Origin: Dipteris shenzhenensis
Lineage: Eukaryota > Polypodiophyta > Polypodiopsida > Gleicheniales
Length of the DNA: 64,000 nucleotides
Assembly: GCA_047967505.1 (NCBI GenBank)
Contig: CM106540.1
Strand: one strand, 5' to 3'
In this document: piece by piece, positions 32,651 to 44,873 of the stretch
How positions within the stretch are numbered: the stretch's first letter is position 1
Layout: every line of letters begins with the position of its first letter
The notes under the pieces: generated by a model
Databases searched by the model: none
Seen by the model: the letters and a program-made list of their open reading frames with translations, nothing else
What the model was told of the DNA's origin: nothing
Program-made: the position numbers and the translations under genes

Positions 32651-33365
32651 TAAAACTCTGTGGCACATCTAATGCCGCATCTAAAACCGCGTCTGTCTAT
32701 TTTGTGGTGCGCGTCTATAGGTGCATCTAAAACCACGTCTGCTTTGTGTAATCGACGTGCAATTAAACGCATATTTAGATGCGTGTATAGACACGCTTAT
32801 AGACACGGTTTTCAAAACTACTTTTAGCACGCTTACTTTTCTTCACATACTTAAAGTGTCGTGTGGCTTGCTTTGCTATCAACAGACATAGTTTTGAGCA
32901 TCCACACTTATCTCGAGGCACCCACACTTATCTCCAGGCACCCACACTTATTTCCAGGCTTACATAATCATCTCCAAGCACACAAGAGAAGAGGTTGAAC
33001 AAGGAAGAGAAGAAAGAGAAGCAAAGCGTGAACAAGGAAGAGAAGAAAGAGAAGTAGCTTTGAAGAAGGACAAGAAGCTTTCATACCTCTATCCAAGGTA
33101 AGTCTCTTTACGGTTGATCTTCTTTGAAAGTTGCTCTCTTTGGATTTGTCCTTTGTTGTATCCAAGAAATGAATGTTTTTGGTACTAGTGTTGTGCTTTT
33201 GTGTCGGGCGCATGTAGTCCGTCTCTCAGAGCGCGTATATAGACGCGTCTGAGAGTGCATCTAAAAGTATGTGTAAGAGCGTGTCTATAGATGCATCTAC
33301 TCTATTTTTAGAAATAGATAGCCACATCTATAGACGCGCTGTTATATGCAAAAATAGACGCGCTT
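32651..33365. repeat. CACTA-B 5' subterminal region
   Basis: Degenerate GCATCTAAAACCGCGTCTG and TAGACGCGTCTG motifs at 32660-32820 and 33210-33365 mirror those at the other end of the family. Between them, short repeats (CACCCACACTTATCTCCAGG, GAGAAGAAAGAGAAG) make up what is probably a 5' untranslated region. The outer terminus was not located. Confidence 0.5.
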
Positions 33366-34030
33366 TGTTATTTTTCCCTAACATGGCCTTCCCTTCCCTT
33401 CCCTTCCCTTTTCTTTCCTTTCTCTTTCCTCTTCCCTTTCCCTTTTCACTTCCACTTCCAAGAAAAGGATTGCATATTGAATGATGGAAATAACTGATTG
33501 CATGAATGAAGAAAGGGATTGCATGAATGATGGAAAGGGATTGCATGATTGAAGAAGGGGATTGCATGAACGATGGAAAGGGAAAGCATGATTGAAAAAA
33601 GAGATTGCACTCTATATTTTCCTCTTTTTTTCCTTCTCTTTGTTATTCTGTCTTTCCTTCTCTTTTTGTCTCTTATCTCCTTTCTTTTTCTCTATTTTTT
33701 TCTCCTCTCTTTTCTATATTTGCCTCTCTTTCCTTCTCTCTTTTATCCTCTCTTTCCCTCTCTTTTCGTGGTAATTTTTCTCTCTTATCTCCTCTTTTTT
33801 TCTCCTCTTTTCCTCTCCTTTCTCCTTTCTTTTATCCCCACTTTTTCTCCTCTCTTTTCCTCTCCTTTCTCCTCTCTTTTATCCCCACTTTTCTCTCTTT
33901 TTCTCCTCTCTTTTCCTCTCCTTTCTCCTCTCTTTTCCTCTCTTTTCTACGCTCTTTCCTTCTCTCTTTTTCTCTCTTTTTCTCTTCTTTTTCTCTTCTC
34001 AGCTCATTCGTAATCTTCTTTTTTTCTTTG
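33366..34030. repeat. Pyrimidine-rich low-complexity tract
   Basis: CTTTCCCTTCC and CTCTTTTCCTCTCC runs from 33385 to 34010, with several copies of GATTGCATGAATGATGGAAAGG at 33475-33600 in between. Ser/Leu/Phe-rich frames are artefacts. Confidence 0.75.
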
Positions 34031-34035
34031 TTCTA

Positions 34036-35190
34036 TTTCATCATGTGGCCAGGAAGCTCTTCAGGCTCACCTGATCTTTGGGAGACCATCTTTCAGGAGT
34101 TATATAACCTTTTGGGGCACCCTAGGGAGTTATACAGCTACATGACGGCTACTCTAAACACCTCCAGGAGTTGACACTATAGACTCCAAACCACCCCAAC
34201 CCCACACCAGCTGAGATTACCCTAGCGGAGTCAACACAGCCCAGCTGGCTACACAGTCGAGCCCCTTCCCCCATGCCATCTTATGCCCCTTCCCCCATGT
34301 TGTCAGGAGGCCCTTCTGACTTGCAAATCCGTTGGCATACTCCTGTGCATTGGGGACTTAGTTCTCCAGCTACGAGTGGTCCACATAGTCCCATGCAGTC
34401 TCCAACTATGAGTGGCTAGCATACTAGCTCGACATGACACAATAGTAGGCATAGTAGTAGGGAGAGCGGTGGGGGATGCATGGCATAGTGCTTTGGGAGG
34501 GGTGGTGGTGGGGACGAGGATGATTCAGATGATTTAGACGTGCCTCCGGGTCTCGGGGGGGTCACTCATCATATGTAACCCTATCACGTGAGTTCAAAAG
34601 AAGGATATTTTTTATTCCTAAAATTTACAGAAATAAATATACATAAGGGACTATTTAAAATAGTTTTGGAAAAAATTTACAGATTTGTATAGAAAAGGGG
34701 TACATTTTATTAATGAAAAAATTTACAGATAAGGGATTTTAAATATAGGCCTTGAACGCACGTGATATAGATGGTTTATACATAGTGACCCCCCCGAGCT
34801 CCGGGTGATGGTACGATCTACTATGACATCACTCAGATAAGAGGCATCTTGATGGATGCACGGGGGAAGGACATCATGGCCTTCATGAACTTTGTAATTG
34901 CTTACAATTACAGAGATTGCTTTATCCACTACAAAGATCATCCAAAGAGGTTGGCTGATGAGACCCTCGCTATTGTTCGCTCAAGGTATCCTAACCGCCC
35001 CAATGTTCTGTTCATAGATAAATGAGCCAAGTCAAAGATTGTTACGATACTTGGCAATAAAAGATCTTCACTTAAGAGGCAAGCACTAGCGGAGCTTGCC
35101 AAGCTCGAGGGAGGTCAACCACCAAGGGGCTCGCCCCACATGAAGGGGAAACTCTTTAAAATTTATAAGCATGTAATAAGTAGCAGGTTC
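34036..35190 (+). pseudogene. Transposon-like protein remnant split by a MITE
   Basis: Upstream pieces are broken by stops. Before the MITE the plus strand reads DEDDSDDLDVPPG. With the MITE and one target copy skipped, the same frame continues as DGTIYYDITQIRGILMDAR and on through FIHYKDHPKRLADETLAIVR to a stop after FIDK. The Ser/Gly/Pro-rich and acidic linker followed by a basic domain resembles the smaller second protein of plant CACTA elements. I cannot confirm the family. Confidence 0.4.
34552..34798. mobile_element. 247-bp MITE with perfect 8-bp target duplication
   Basis: The ends CTCGGGGGGGTCACT and AGTGACCCCCCCGAG are perfect 15-bp inverted repeats. Similarity continues inward through ATCACGTG(A/C)GTTCAA. 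The flanks CTCCGGGT (34544-34551) and CTCCGGGT (34799-34806) are an exact 8-bp target duplication, as hAT or P-type elements make. It interrupts a once-continuous reading frame. Confidence 0.9.
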
Positions 35191-37590
35191 GGTTTCATGA
35201 TTTGAAACACGATTGAAAATCGCGTTAGCATTTGGTCTCTCCCACACGAAGCTAACCAGCTTAATTTACACTCATAAAGCTTAGTAGCAAAGTCTATGAG
35301 GCTCACCACAAAGGCAAGGAGTGTGGCTGAAGGAATCACCAACACTCGTTTGTGATACTAAGAAGTTGCATGAGCATTACTATGAAACTCACTATTCATG
35401 AAACTGTCTAGCAAATTCCAGGAGTGTGGCTAAAGGTATCGGTATTAAGAAGTCACATGACACCATTCATGAAACTCTCCAGCAAATTTCGGTATTAAGA
35501 AGTTGCATGACCATTACTATGAAGATATGTATGTTGGTGTTGAGTAAGACTTGGAATTCTAGCAAGGAAAAAAAGAAGGAAAATAATAAGGAGATTCGAT
35601 CCATACAACCAAAAAAACTCCCACAAGTAGTGTGTAAACCAAAATTTCAATATCAAATATAGTATTCCTCATTGCACCTCTCTCTCTTCCCTATATATAT
35701 ATCTTCTCCACGACAAATCACAAGTTTTCTCAATTTGTGAATGTCACTTACGATAATGTAGAAAGCAGCTCACACCATGAATCATATTTCCCATGTACTT
35801 GTTTCGTTTTCATTTAAGTGTTGACTTATTAGGGTAGTTTTTCAATTCTTACATCTCTCGCTCACACCATGAATCATATTTCCTAGGCACTTGTTTCTTT
35901 TTCATAAAGCGTTGACTTATTAGGGTAGTTTTTCAATTGTTACATCTCTGCCTATGTATTGCACATATCATATCTCTTCATAGTATATAACAAAACTAAG
36001 CATCCGGTAAGCATGTAACGTGTGGCAAAAAACACCTTCATTTAATTTCCCACAAGTATCATGCAAGGATGTAAAACCAAATGTAAAAGATAGATGGAAT
36101 ACAATGTTCAATTAATATATCAACAATATCAAACATCGCACGTTTCCCTTCTTTCTCTATATATAATTTCAAGTTGTTCATACATCATGATGTTTCACAA
36201 TTTTTGAATGTCGCTTAAGATTTATAGGAAAAATATTAGGATGTGGTTTTTCAACCCTCACCTCTCTTCATAAGGTTATACATGCCACTTAAACGTACTC
36301 TCTTTATGGTATATGTGAACAAAACTTTGAGTTTAGATCTAATAATCCCTTATGAATTTGAGGTTTTGGGACCTTCTAAATGAAAGCTCATTAGTTGCTA
36401 CTTTAAATTTTAAATCAATTACTTCAATGAACTTATCATTCATATAAGCTACTCTTGAAAGACAAGAACTTGACTAAGTTAGGTTGCACTCTTACTTTGG
36501 CATTTGCAAATTAAAAGTCTCTCCATTGATGGTAATCTTAAATGCACAAAGTATTGCAAGTTCATCAAGTATGTTTCACATCAACCTATGTATGTCATGG
36601 GTATGCATGGCTAAAGGGATGGAGAAAAAAATATTAAGTAATTAGATTGGGGATGGAACTCGAGGGGCTCACTATAATAAAACCTACTATATTACATATA
36701 TTCAAGAAATATAAGTAAAACCCCTTCGTATGAGTTTTGCACGATTTATATAAAATCAATGTCTATTCAAAGATATAAAATTTTCCCAAAATCCTTTTGA
36801 CGATACCCTTCTATAAATACAAATTTCTTAAAAAATTGAAGTACAAATGCCATTCTATTGCACTAAGGTAATGCGGTTGCACACATATATGCTATTGCAC
36901 TCCCCCACCCTCACCCCCTTCCACCAAGGGAAAGAAATGGTGTAAGGATATCTGGAGACCTGGATTTGCAGACTCAAGTAGAAGAGGAGAGGCTCATAGG
37001 CCTATAGGAGGGCAAGGGATTAGACATACACAGAGGGCCCACAGACATGTAGAAGGCTAAGGAGTATGAGGAGGAGGGTTCAGAGGATGAGGAGTGTTCA
37101 CACGAGAAGAAGTAGCAGTAATTTAGCATGTATTTTAGATTTTGTGATGTTGTACATATATAATTTGTATGCCCCAATGTACTTTATGCCTTTTTGAGAG
37201 TCTACCAACTTACAAAATTCTGAACAACATCAAAAAGGACAATTCAAAAAGGATAGAATGATTCAAATAATGTGAGTTTTATTATATCTTTGTTAAAGGT
37301 ATCTTCTATTGGTTGTGTAGCTTACCTCACCGGCTTTGATCAACTGACACATGGATGCAAGTAATTGCCATTATGTTTTTAGTACAAAGTGGTAATTGCT
37401 TATTATTGTAATAGTTTGTTGTTTTGAAGGTATTTAGTAAATTGTAATTATTAAAATTGATTATAATAATATTTAGAGGTAGCCAGGGATTTGCGGGGAT
37501 ATTAAAACATCAGTTTTAAAATGCTATATTAAAACATTTAAAACATTTTTAAAGTTGCTCTGGGACGTTTTAAAATGCCCCACTAGCAAT
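35191..37590. other. AT-rich stretch without supported genes
   Basis: Short direct duplications are seen: GAAACTCTCCAGCAAATTTC-type units at 35380-35520, and an ~85-bp unit with TGTTGACTTATTAGGGTAG at 35769-35854 and 35861-35948. A short acidic stretch near 37060-37120 (EEEGSEDEECSHEKK on the plus strand) may be a remnant of a transposon protein. No intact frame supports a gene. Confidence 0.4.
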
Positions 37591-37599
37591 TTTTATTCA

Positions 37600-37830
37600 T
37601 AACTGGCTCCAGCCGATTCTCGGTCGGTATACCTATACACCAGCCGGTATCTTCATACCATACCGATCGGTATTTTATAATACCAACTAGTCCATAATAT
37701 ACTGACCGGTATATATCTACACCGATCGGTGTTTCTCGACACTGACCAGTATAATTAGCAACACCGACCAGTGTAGCAACACTGGCCGATGTTTAGCGAC
37801 ACCAATCGGTGTTTAATGTTATATATACCT
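37600..37830. repeat. Cluster of ACCGATCGGT-type palindromes
   Basis: About nine close matches to the palindrome ACCGATCGGT occur in 230 bases, often as CACCGATCGGTGT. This density resembles the subterminal transposase-binding arrays of CACTA elements. It is unlike the motif of families A or B, so a third family is possible. Confidence 0.6.
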
Positions 37831-39055
37831 ACGTCGCACTTGTACTATGCACAAAATCCATGATTCCTAGAATACTATGGAGACTTGGGAAAGACAAGAA
37901 GCATAAGAAAGAGAATAAACAAAGCTACAAAGAAATTTGTAAGTTTTGTTAGTCCTTCAAGTATGAAAAAGTATCTAGTGCCGGTGGTGGGCTTGCTTTT
38001 GCCGATCAGAATCCATTCACACTTAGATACTAATTGGAAAATTAGCAATTGCATTACACATACTATTAGGTGAAGAGTAAGTTAGTTGCATGTGACATTG
38101 TACTTAGCTTTGAAAAAATAGATGATTTTGATTTTATACATGAAGTATATAAGTTGTTACTTGTCTAGATTGGAAACTCTTTGGAATGACTTGTCACTTA
38201 GGACTAGGTAGTTTCATGGCTTGGAATTTTAGTTTAGTTTCATAACTTATAGATGAAGAGTAAGGTAGTTGCATCTGACATTGTACTTAGATTTGAAAAA
38301 AATAGGGGATTTTGATTTTATGCATGAAGTATAGAAGTTGTTACTTGTCTAGATTGTAAACTCTTTGGCATGACTTGCACTTAGGACTAGGTAGTTGCAT
38401 GGCTTAGAATTTTAGTTTAGTTTCATAACTTATGATTTCATTCTAGATGCATGAAATATAATACATAGATACTAGCAAAATTTAGAAAAATGGTAGAGTA
38501 TACATTAGTACATGAAATGATTTACTTTGGAATAGTTTATGTTTGTATGTATGATTTTCTTACTTTTAGAATATGTATTTATTTATAAGCATGTAACTAT
38601 AGCCTGTAACTATACCAAAAGACAAAGTTAATGGGTCGGTTGGAGGTTCGCTTATGCCGACCTGTAACTAGTTCGTTGATCATGAATAATATTATACCAC
38701 GTGCCATATGGAGGTTCTCTTAGGCCGGCCGGGAACATCTCGTATGTGGTTAAAATTTATACTATATATTACTGAAACTCTACAAACTAGTATTTAAGAG
38801 TGATGGGAAAATATTTGACTTTGAGCCGGTTGCAGGCTCGCTTATGTCGACTGTTTGCATCTTGCTTGAAGTCTAGCCAGTAGTGGAGCTCGCAATTGTC
38901 GACTCATAGTAACTTGCAAAATTATGTTGCATATGTGTGGAAAGATAGTGATATACATAGGTTCACTATCCTTATGTTTTATAGATTATTAGGTGAAACA
39001 AATCAGGTATGAATATATTACATCTATTTTAATTCGTAGCTTTTATTAGAATTGA
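37831..39055. repeat. ~180-bp tandem duplication and hairpin-like repeats
   Basis: Two copies of a ~180-bp unit (with GCATGTGACATTGTACTTAG / GCATCTGACATTGTACTTAG) lie at about 38070-38250 and 38250-38430. At 38634, 38707, 38822 and 38876 there are four imperfect hairpins of the form GTCGG..GGTTCGCTTATGCCGAC. No gene is seen. Confidence 0.5.
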
Positions 39056-39059
39056 AACC

Positions 39060-40110
39060 CCATAGTACAATATACATCGAAACATTCGGGCATCTTGAAG
39101 TATCGGATTTGATATGTCCATAAAGCCAGGGCTGAAATGTCACTTACATAGTGTACGAAAGCCATAGCAACACAATAGAAAGGCCCATAATGATCCTACA
39201 AATCAAGAACCAATAAGCTACAAACACAACGAGCATCTGGACATACAAAAGTACCGAATAATTGAGCATCCGAGAAGTACCAAACAATTGGGCAGCCCAA
39301 AGTACCGAACAACCAAAAATACAAACAATTGGGCATCCCAGAAGTACCGAACAACTGGGCAGTCAGAGGTACCAAACAACCAAAAATACAAACAATTTTG
39401 CATCCCAGAAGTACCGAACAACTTGGTAGTCAGATGTACCGAACAATAAAAAATACAACGAGAATAAGCCACGCACATATGACAAGAAGCAAGCTTGTGT
39501 GGATTAGACATAGCTTATATAATCATAGCGGGAATGAAATAACAAGCTCTTCACATCCAAAAGTACTAAACAACCAGGAAGACGAGCATCCGAGATTGCA
39601 AAGAACATCCCGAATTAACCAAGAAAATGGGGATCCGCAAACGGTGATCACGTTCAAACAAGTACTCAATAGTAATGCATATGTGCCACGTCCAAATGAA
39701 TACTTAATAAATAATCCATATGTCCAAATGAGTACTCAAGAAGTAATCCATATGTGTTCATCTAGAAGATGTTGAACCTTGCCACGTGCAAATGAGTACG
39801 CAATATGACCATGTCCAAATGAGTACTCAATAAGTAATCCATATGTGTCCATCGTGAAAGCCAGATAAATGTGTCACATCCAAACAAGGACTTAGTAATA
39901 ATCCATGTACCACATCTAGCCGAGTATATATGTGTCACAACCAAACGAGGTTCGGTAATAATCCATGTACCATGTCCAGATGAGTACTCAAGTAGTTAGC
40001 CATATGCCACATCCAAATGAGTACTCAAGCAATTAGCCATATGTGTTCATAAATATTGTCACCTGAAAGATGCTGAACCTTGCCACATTCAAACGAGTAT
40101 GGCTTTTCCT
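39060..40110. repeat. Dispersed repeat (shared with 870-1445) and minisatellite
   Basis: Positions 39060-39540 match the block at about 870-1445 in the same orientation. From 39640 to 40080 a degenerate tandem repeat built on CCAAATGAGTACTCAATAAG and ATCCATATGTG follows. No gene is seen. Confidence 0.6.
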
Positions 40111-40139
40111 GCAATAGAGATGTGAAAGATGGTGTCATG

Positions 40140-40830
40140 TGGGGTTTCGGGTTTAAGCCCCTAGTGTCACTATATAGCGACATTGGTCAATCGCCCTATA
40201 TAGCAACTTTTATATCCTAAAAGCGTCGCTATATAGCGATGGAACAGGGCAAAGTGTCACTATATAGCGATGGAATAGGGCAAAATGTCACTATATAGCG
40301 ATGGTTCAAGGCACTTATTGTTAGAAGAGAGAAAAGGAGCTCATGGGTGGCTATTTTTTGGATCTTAATAGATTTCCTTGTAGCTCATGTTGTGATTTTG
40401 GAAGTGTGCAGATGGAAGGGATGAGTGGAAGCTCGTCAGATGATGCACCAATGCCTAGGATTTTGTCATTGCACTCATTGCAAGCGAGAAGTACAACATC
40501 AACATCGTATTGTCATGTGCCACTTGTGGATGTATGGGGAGGAGCCACTACCAGTACCCACCATTGGTGTTGCATGTGGTGATGGATCATTCGGTAAGTC
40601 AATGCTATTTGAGTTCGTGATTAATATTGGATATCATTATGACACGAAACCTTGAGATAAGATCTTATATTTACATGAAATCTTGAGACAGGATGAGGAG
40701 GGTGACGAGGGTACACATATACCTTCACACTTTGAGCAAGACTATAGTCTTTTGGATGTGCCAGATCGAGGGTATGGTGGACATGATGGATTCTATTTTT
40801 AGGGGCACTACATCACATGTACATGTTGGA
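40140..40830 (+). pseudogene. CACTA-A copy 3: 5' end fragment
   Basis: Degenerate subterminal GTCGCTATATAGCGAC motifs at 40165-40300 are followed by MEGMSGSSSDDAPM from the ATG at 40411. This matches the N-terminus of the family-A transposase on the minus strand at 60942. A frameshift follows the DDAPMPR residues. A second exon piece runs to about 40830, where homology ends abruptly. Confidence 0.65.
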
Positions 40831-40835
40831 TGGAC

Positions 40836-41500
40836 AAAAGCAGTAGAGCCTAATCCACCTTCACAACCACCCTCATCCACATTTAAAACAACTGAACAAC
40901 ACCATCAAAAGGCAAAAGGCATTCATCTAAACTCCTTGTCTCTACACATTCAATTCATGCACTGGCCTCATTTCCTCTAGAAGCCTAACAACCTCAGAAA
41001 GACCCAGTGGACTACACAGCCCAACAGAAGCCCCTAGTGACTGAGTTCAAGCTCAAAAACTACATTGAAGATCCATGAAACATAAAACTCCAAAAAATGG
41101 CAACTTCAAAACTGCATAACTGCCATGAACACTTCCTAAGATAACAACCATGCTCATATCTGACAAAAGCAGTAGAGCCTAATCCACCTTCACAGCCACC
41201 CTCATCCACATTTAAAACAACTGAACAACACCATCAGAAGGCAAAAGGCATTCATCTAAACTCCTTGTCTCTACACATTCAATTCATACATTGGCCTCAT
41301 TTCCTCTAGAAGCCTAGCAACCTCAGAAAGACCCAGTGGACTACACAGCCCAACACAAGCCCCTAGTGATTGAGTTCAAGCTCAAAAACTACATTGAAGA
41401 TCCATGAAACATAAAACTCCAAAAAATGGCAACTTCAAAACTGCATAACTGCCATGAACACTTCCTAAGATAGTTCAAGGTATAAACAACCATGCTCATA
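40836..41500. repeat. 331-bp direct tandem duplication
   Basis: Two nearly identical copies start at about 40836 and 41167 with AAAAGCAGTAGAGCCTAATC. No reading frame is shared in a way that suggests a gene. Confidence 0.75.
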
Positions 41501-41967
41501 TCTCCCCTAATAAAATCCATGAAGAACAACCCTGGATCTCTTTGACTTCAAGTAGAATATGCTCACACATACCCTGTAAGAGAACCTACACCATGTGCTA
41601 TACAAGCATGTTATGTAATAGCACCTTGGACTCCATGAAGCTCACTATTCATCATTTACATGCTGCCCATAACTTCCTCATCACAAGAAAGGCTTCTTCT
41701 ATACTCAACAATGAGCATTGGGTATGCTACAAGCATCCAAGCATACACACTGTCTTTACAAGATATGCATAGGGATGTACATAGCCAGGTCACTGTCGAA
41801 AACTTGCCATCTAGAAACTCCCTTTGAATCATTTGTGTATTGAGGTGAGCTAGGCTTCTTTGATGCGACTCACCATCCTGTTTCTCTTCTGGCCAGGTCT
41901 CAAAGACAAGCACTTGACACCCACAACCAAGCCTCTCTGCTCGTCCTCTCTACTTCGTAAATTCACA
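41501..41967. other. Spacer without recognised genes
   Basis: Unremarkable sequence with short chance frames on both strands, ending where the CACTA-B terminus begins. Confidence 0.35.
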
Positions 41968-42407
41968 CACAACAACACAAAGCAACTATAGATGCGCTTG
42001 ATAGATGTGCAAAATAGTAGGCGCGTCTATAGGCATTGCTTGAATAGAGAAATTATAGGCACGTCTAATAGCGCATCTATTTGTGCATGTATTGACACAT
42101 CTATTAGCGCATCTACACTAAGAAAATACGGGCCCATCTAACATTGTGCCTGGTAGCGTGTCTATTTGTCTGTGTATTTGCATTTCTATTAGCACATCTA
42201 CACTGAGAAATGGACGCGTATTTAGACGCAAAAGAGAGAATATAGAAAGTGAGATTTTGGTGTACATCACTGCTTTCCAAACATTGCCCATGATTACTAA
42301 AGCACATAAACATCAATACTTTTTTGCAAGCCCACATATACAAGAATTAAGTGAGGTGAGGAGAATGAGACAATATGTAAAATAGTTTTGCCAATATCAA
42401 TGATGGG
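41968..42407 (-). mobile_element. CACTA-B copy 2: terminal region
   Basis: This starts CACAACAACACAAAGCAAC, as in copy 1 at 29884, with AGCGCATCTA-type subterminal motifs to 42230. Unlike copy 1, no MITE end interrupts the passage into the coding part. Confidence 0.6.
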
Positions 42408-43259
42408 CTACACTTCAATCTTATCCTCAATGAGATCAAACCTTGCCAAACTATCTACTCCAAAATCCAAACAAGTGTTTAGATCTACAAATACATTCAA
42501 CCCACTACTACTTGTGCTACTCATGTGCTCATCGAAATTAGCATCACCAATGGTAGGCTCGTCCTCACAGGTAATGGCCTCAATATCTGTATCTCCTATC
42601 TCATGATCATCCGTATCATGGTCATCATCACCTCCATGGCCATGATCATCCTCCATACGCTCCATATTAGTAAATGTACTATACATCACTTTGGACGTGG
42701 CATAATAGGTATGACATGCCACCATATATTATTATCCACCATTGGTTGATAGACAACCTAATTCAAACACAAATACAATCATGCTATTTTCCTTTCATCG
42801 AAGGTATTAAATATTTAAAAGTGAGTATTTTTATATGTGTGCACAGTACCTGTTCACATTGTTGTGGTAGTACTAGTGTGTCCTTCCTACTTTGCCAAAA
42901 CTTTGTGGAGTCAATAGTTACAAAGCCACTTGCATGGCATTTGATTGTTGCATTAGGGCCTCTTTCCACCACATCTTTAAACCACTTTACATCCAAAACA
43001 TACACAAAGAAGCATCGAAAGTCAAGCTTAATAATATCTTGGATTATGCCACAATAATCATCCATGGCTCCATTGGCTCCCTTAAAGCTAGCAATGATGC
43101 CACAATCTTGTGTGTTTCTCTTATCATCAATCCGTTGTGTTTGAAAATGCTTGCCCTCACACCATATAGCATTGAACATAGTGCACTACACCAAGAAAAA
43201 ATCAAATAACTAAGCAATCTAAATTATTGAAAGCTCCTAACTTATGCATAACATTCTAT
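42408..43259 (-). pseudogene. CACTA-B copy 2: acidic tail and DUF4216 exon
   Basis: The acidic Asp/His-rich frame (42408-42725) and the DUF4216 exon (42784-43179, with DYCGIIQDIIKLDF and NATIKCHASGFVTIDSTKFW) are almost identical to copy 1. The downstream continuation is separated by the LTR element at 43265-44868. Confidence 0.7.
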
Positions 43260-43264
43260 ATACC

Positions 43265-44868
43265 TGTTGAAGAAGTAAAGGAAAGCATGAAGCTGAACAC
43301 GAAATGAGAATGGTTGCTTGCCTATGGAATGAAGAAAGGTGAGTTCCATATGTAGGCGCCTCTACATGAGCCACCAAGTTCCAATCCATAATGATTCCAA
43401 TTTTCTTTCAGAATTTAAGATATTATGGCAAATAAAGAAAACTTCAAAATATCATATCGTTGCTTTTAAATAATTCTAGGACGTGGCATAAGAGTGTCCT
43501 AGGACATTTTTATGTTCTCCTACCAAACTAGTGTTAAAAGGGCATTACACGATGCTCTTAAATCATGCTACATGTTACAAAATTTCTAGTGAAATAGATT
43601 AATATGTTGAAGTAGGTTTGACAAGCCCCCAGAGGTTTTCCCTCATCAATGCAAACTTAACTTTCATCTGCCATGTGTGAAAGCCTTTACCATTGAACTT
43701 ATCCATATTCAAGAAGGTATCCATGAGAGGGTCTAAACCAGAATGGGTAGTGTCTACTCTCTTACAAGGGTAGAAAGAGTTGAAAAGCTACAAAGTACAA
43801 GCATTTAGTGTAGCAAAGACTTGTAACCAGTGTAGCAAAGACTTGTAACCAAATTCCATACTAAAAATCATAATGGAAATGATACTTCAACTTGCATGCT
43901 TCATAGAGGTGGCTAAATGAAATCATTCCAAGCAAATCCAGGCATAGCAACCTAAAGGAAACTTGTAGCCACAATTGTACTAATGCTATTCAACACTTTA
44001 AAACATCATAACTGCTACAGTAGCATCTAATGTAGCATCAAACTCACAACATTGTCAAAACTGTCCAAAACAAAGGCCTGATGTTGAAGGGCTTGGATCT
44101 CCTTCTTTAAAGCAAATAAAACAAGGCTTTCTAGCTCAAATGAAAGCTCACATATGGGTGAATTTTTGGTGTAGAGGTCAGACATAATGTCACGTGGTCT
44201 TGCTGGCTGGAATGACGTAATTGTCGACTTGTTTTTGGCTCTATTCTCCTTGAATATACACCCATTTCTACTCAAAATTGAACACAAGAGAGTACAAACT
44301 ATGGAAAAGCTTTCCCTAAAAGGAATTATAAAGAGGTGGAGCAGAGAAGGAGAATACACGACAGAGATCTTCGACGAAATTCGGGGAATGGCGACCAGCA
44401 GCGACAATTATTTTCCAATTCCTTACACATGGAAGGTCGCCCATTCAAAGGGTCTCTCTAGCCAGAATGACTTGGAGAATGGTGAAACAATGAGGGAGAA
44501 CAAGCTCTCACAAGTTTTGGGAAGAAATGGTGAAGATGAAGAAGAAGAAGATGATGACATGGCGTAAATGGGCTCAAGGAGGATCATAGTGCTCTGATAC
44601 CATGTTGAAGAAGTGAAAGGAAAGCATGAAGTTGAACACAAAATGAGAATGCTTGCTTGCTTATGGAATGAAGAAAGGTGAGGTCCATATGTAGGCACCT
44701 CTACATGAGCCACCAAGCTCCACAATCATCTCCTAGAATCTCTCAATCATCCAGCTATGTGGCATCTACCACCACCTAACAGTGCTTATGGGCACCTAAC
44801 TGTGCCTCTAGCACACACACATAGAACCCAAGGTGTGCCTGGGGCATACACCTTGAGATATCCCATCA
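43265..44868 (-). mobile_element. Gag-only LTR element copy 2, internally deleted, with 5-bp TSD
   Basis: This is 1604 bp flanked by ATACC on both sides (43260-43264 and 44869-44873). The right LTR is 44603-44868 (TGTTGAAG to CCCATCA). The left LTR is cut after about 130 bp. GCTCTGATACCA at 44591-44602 is the primer-binding site read on the minus strand. A remnant of the gag 5' end lies at about 43610-43730, and the leader at 43730-44590 matches that of the element at 1447-3600. No intact gag remains. Confidence 0.88.
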
Positions 44869-44873
44869 ATACC

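Noticed and set aside
33572-34030. Ser/Leu/Phe-rich frames resembling membrane proteins
   Set aside because: Pyrimidine-rich low-complexity DNA always gives Phe, Leu and Ser. No start context or conserved motif.
37885-38073. Basic 62-codon frame near the palindrome cluster
   Set aside because: Too short, with no recognisable motif, and followed by noncoding tandem duplications.
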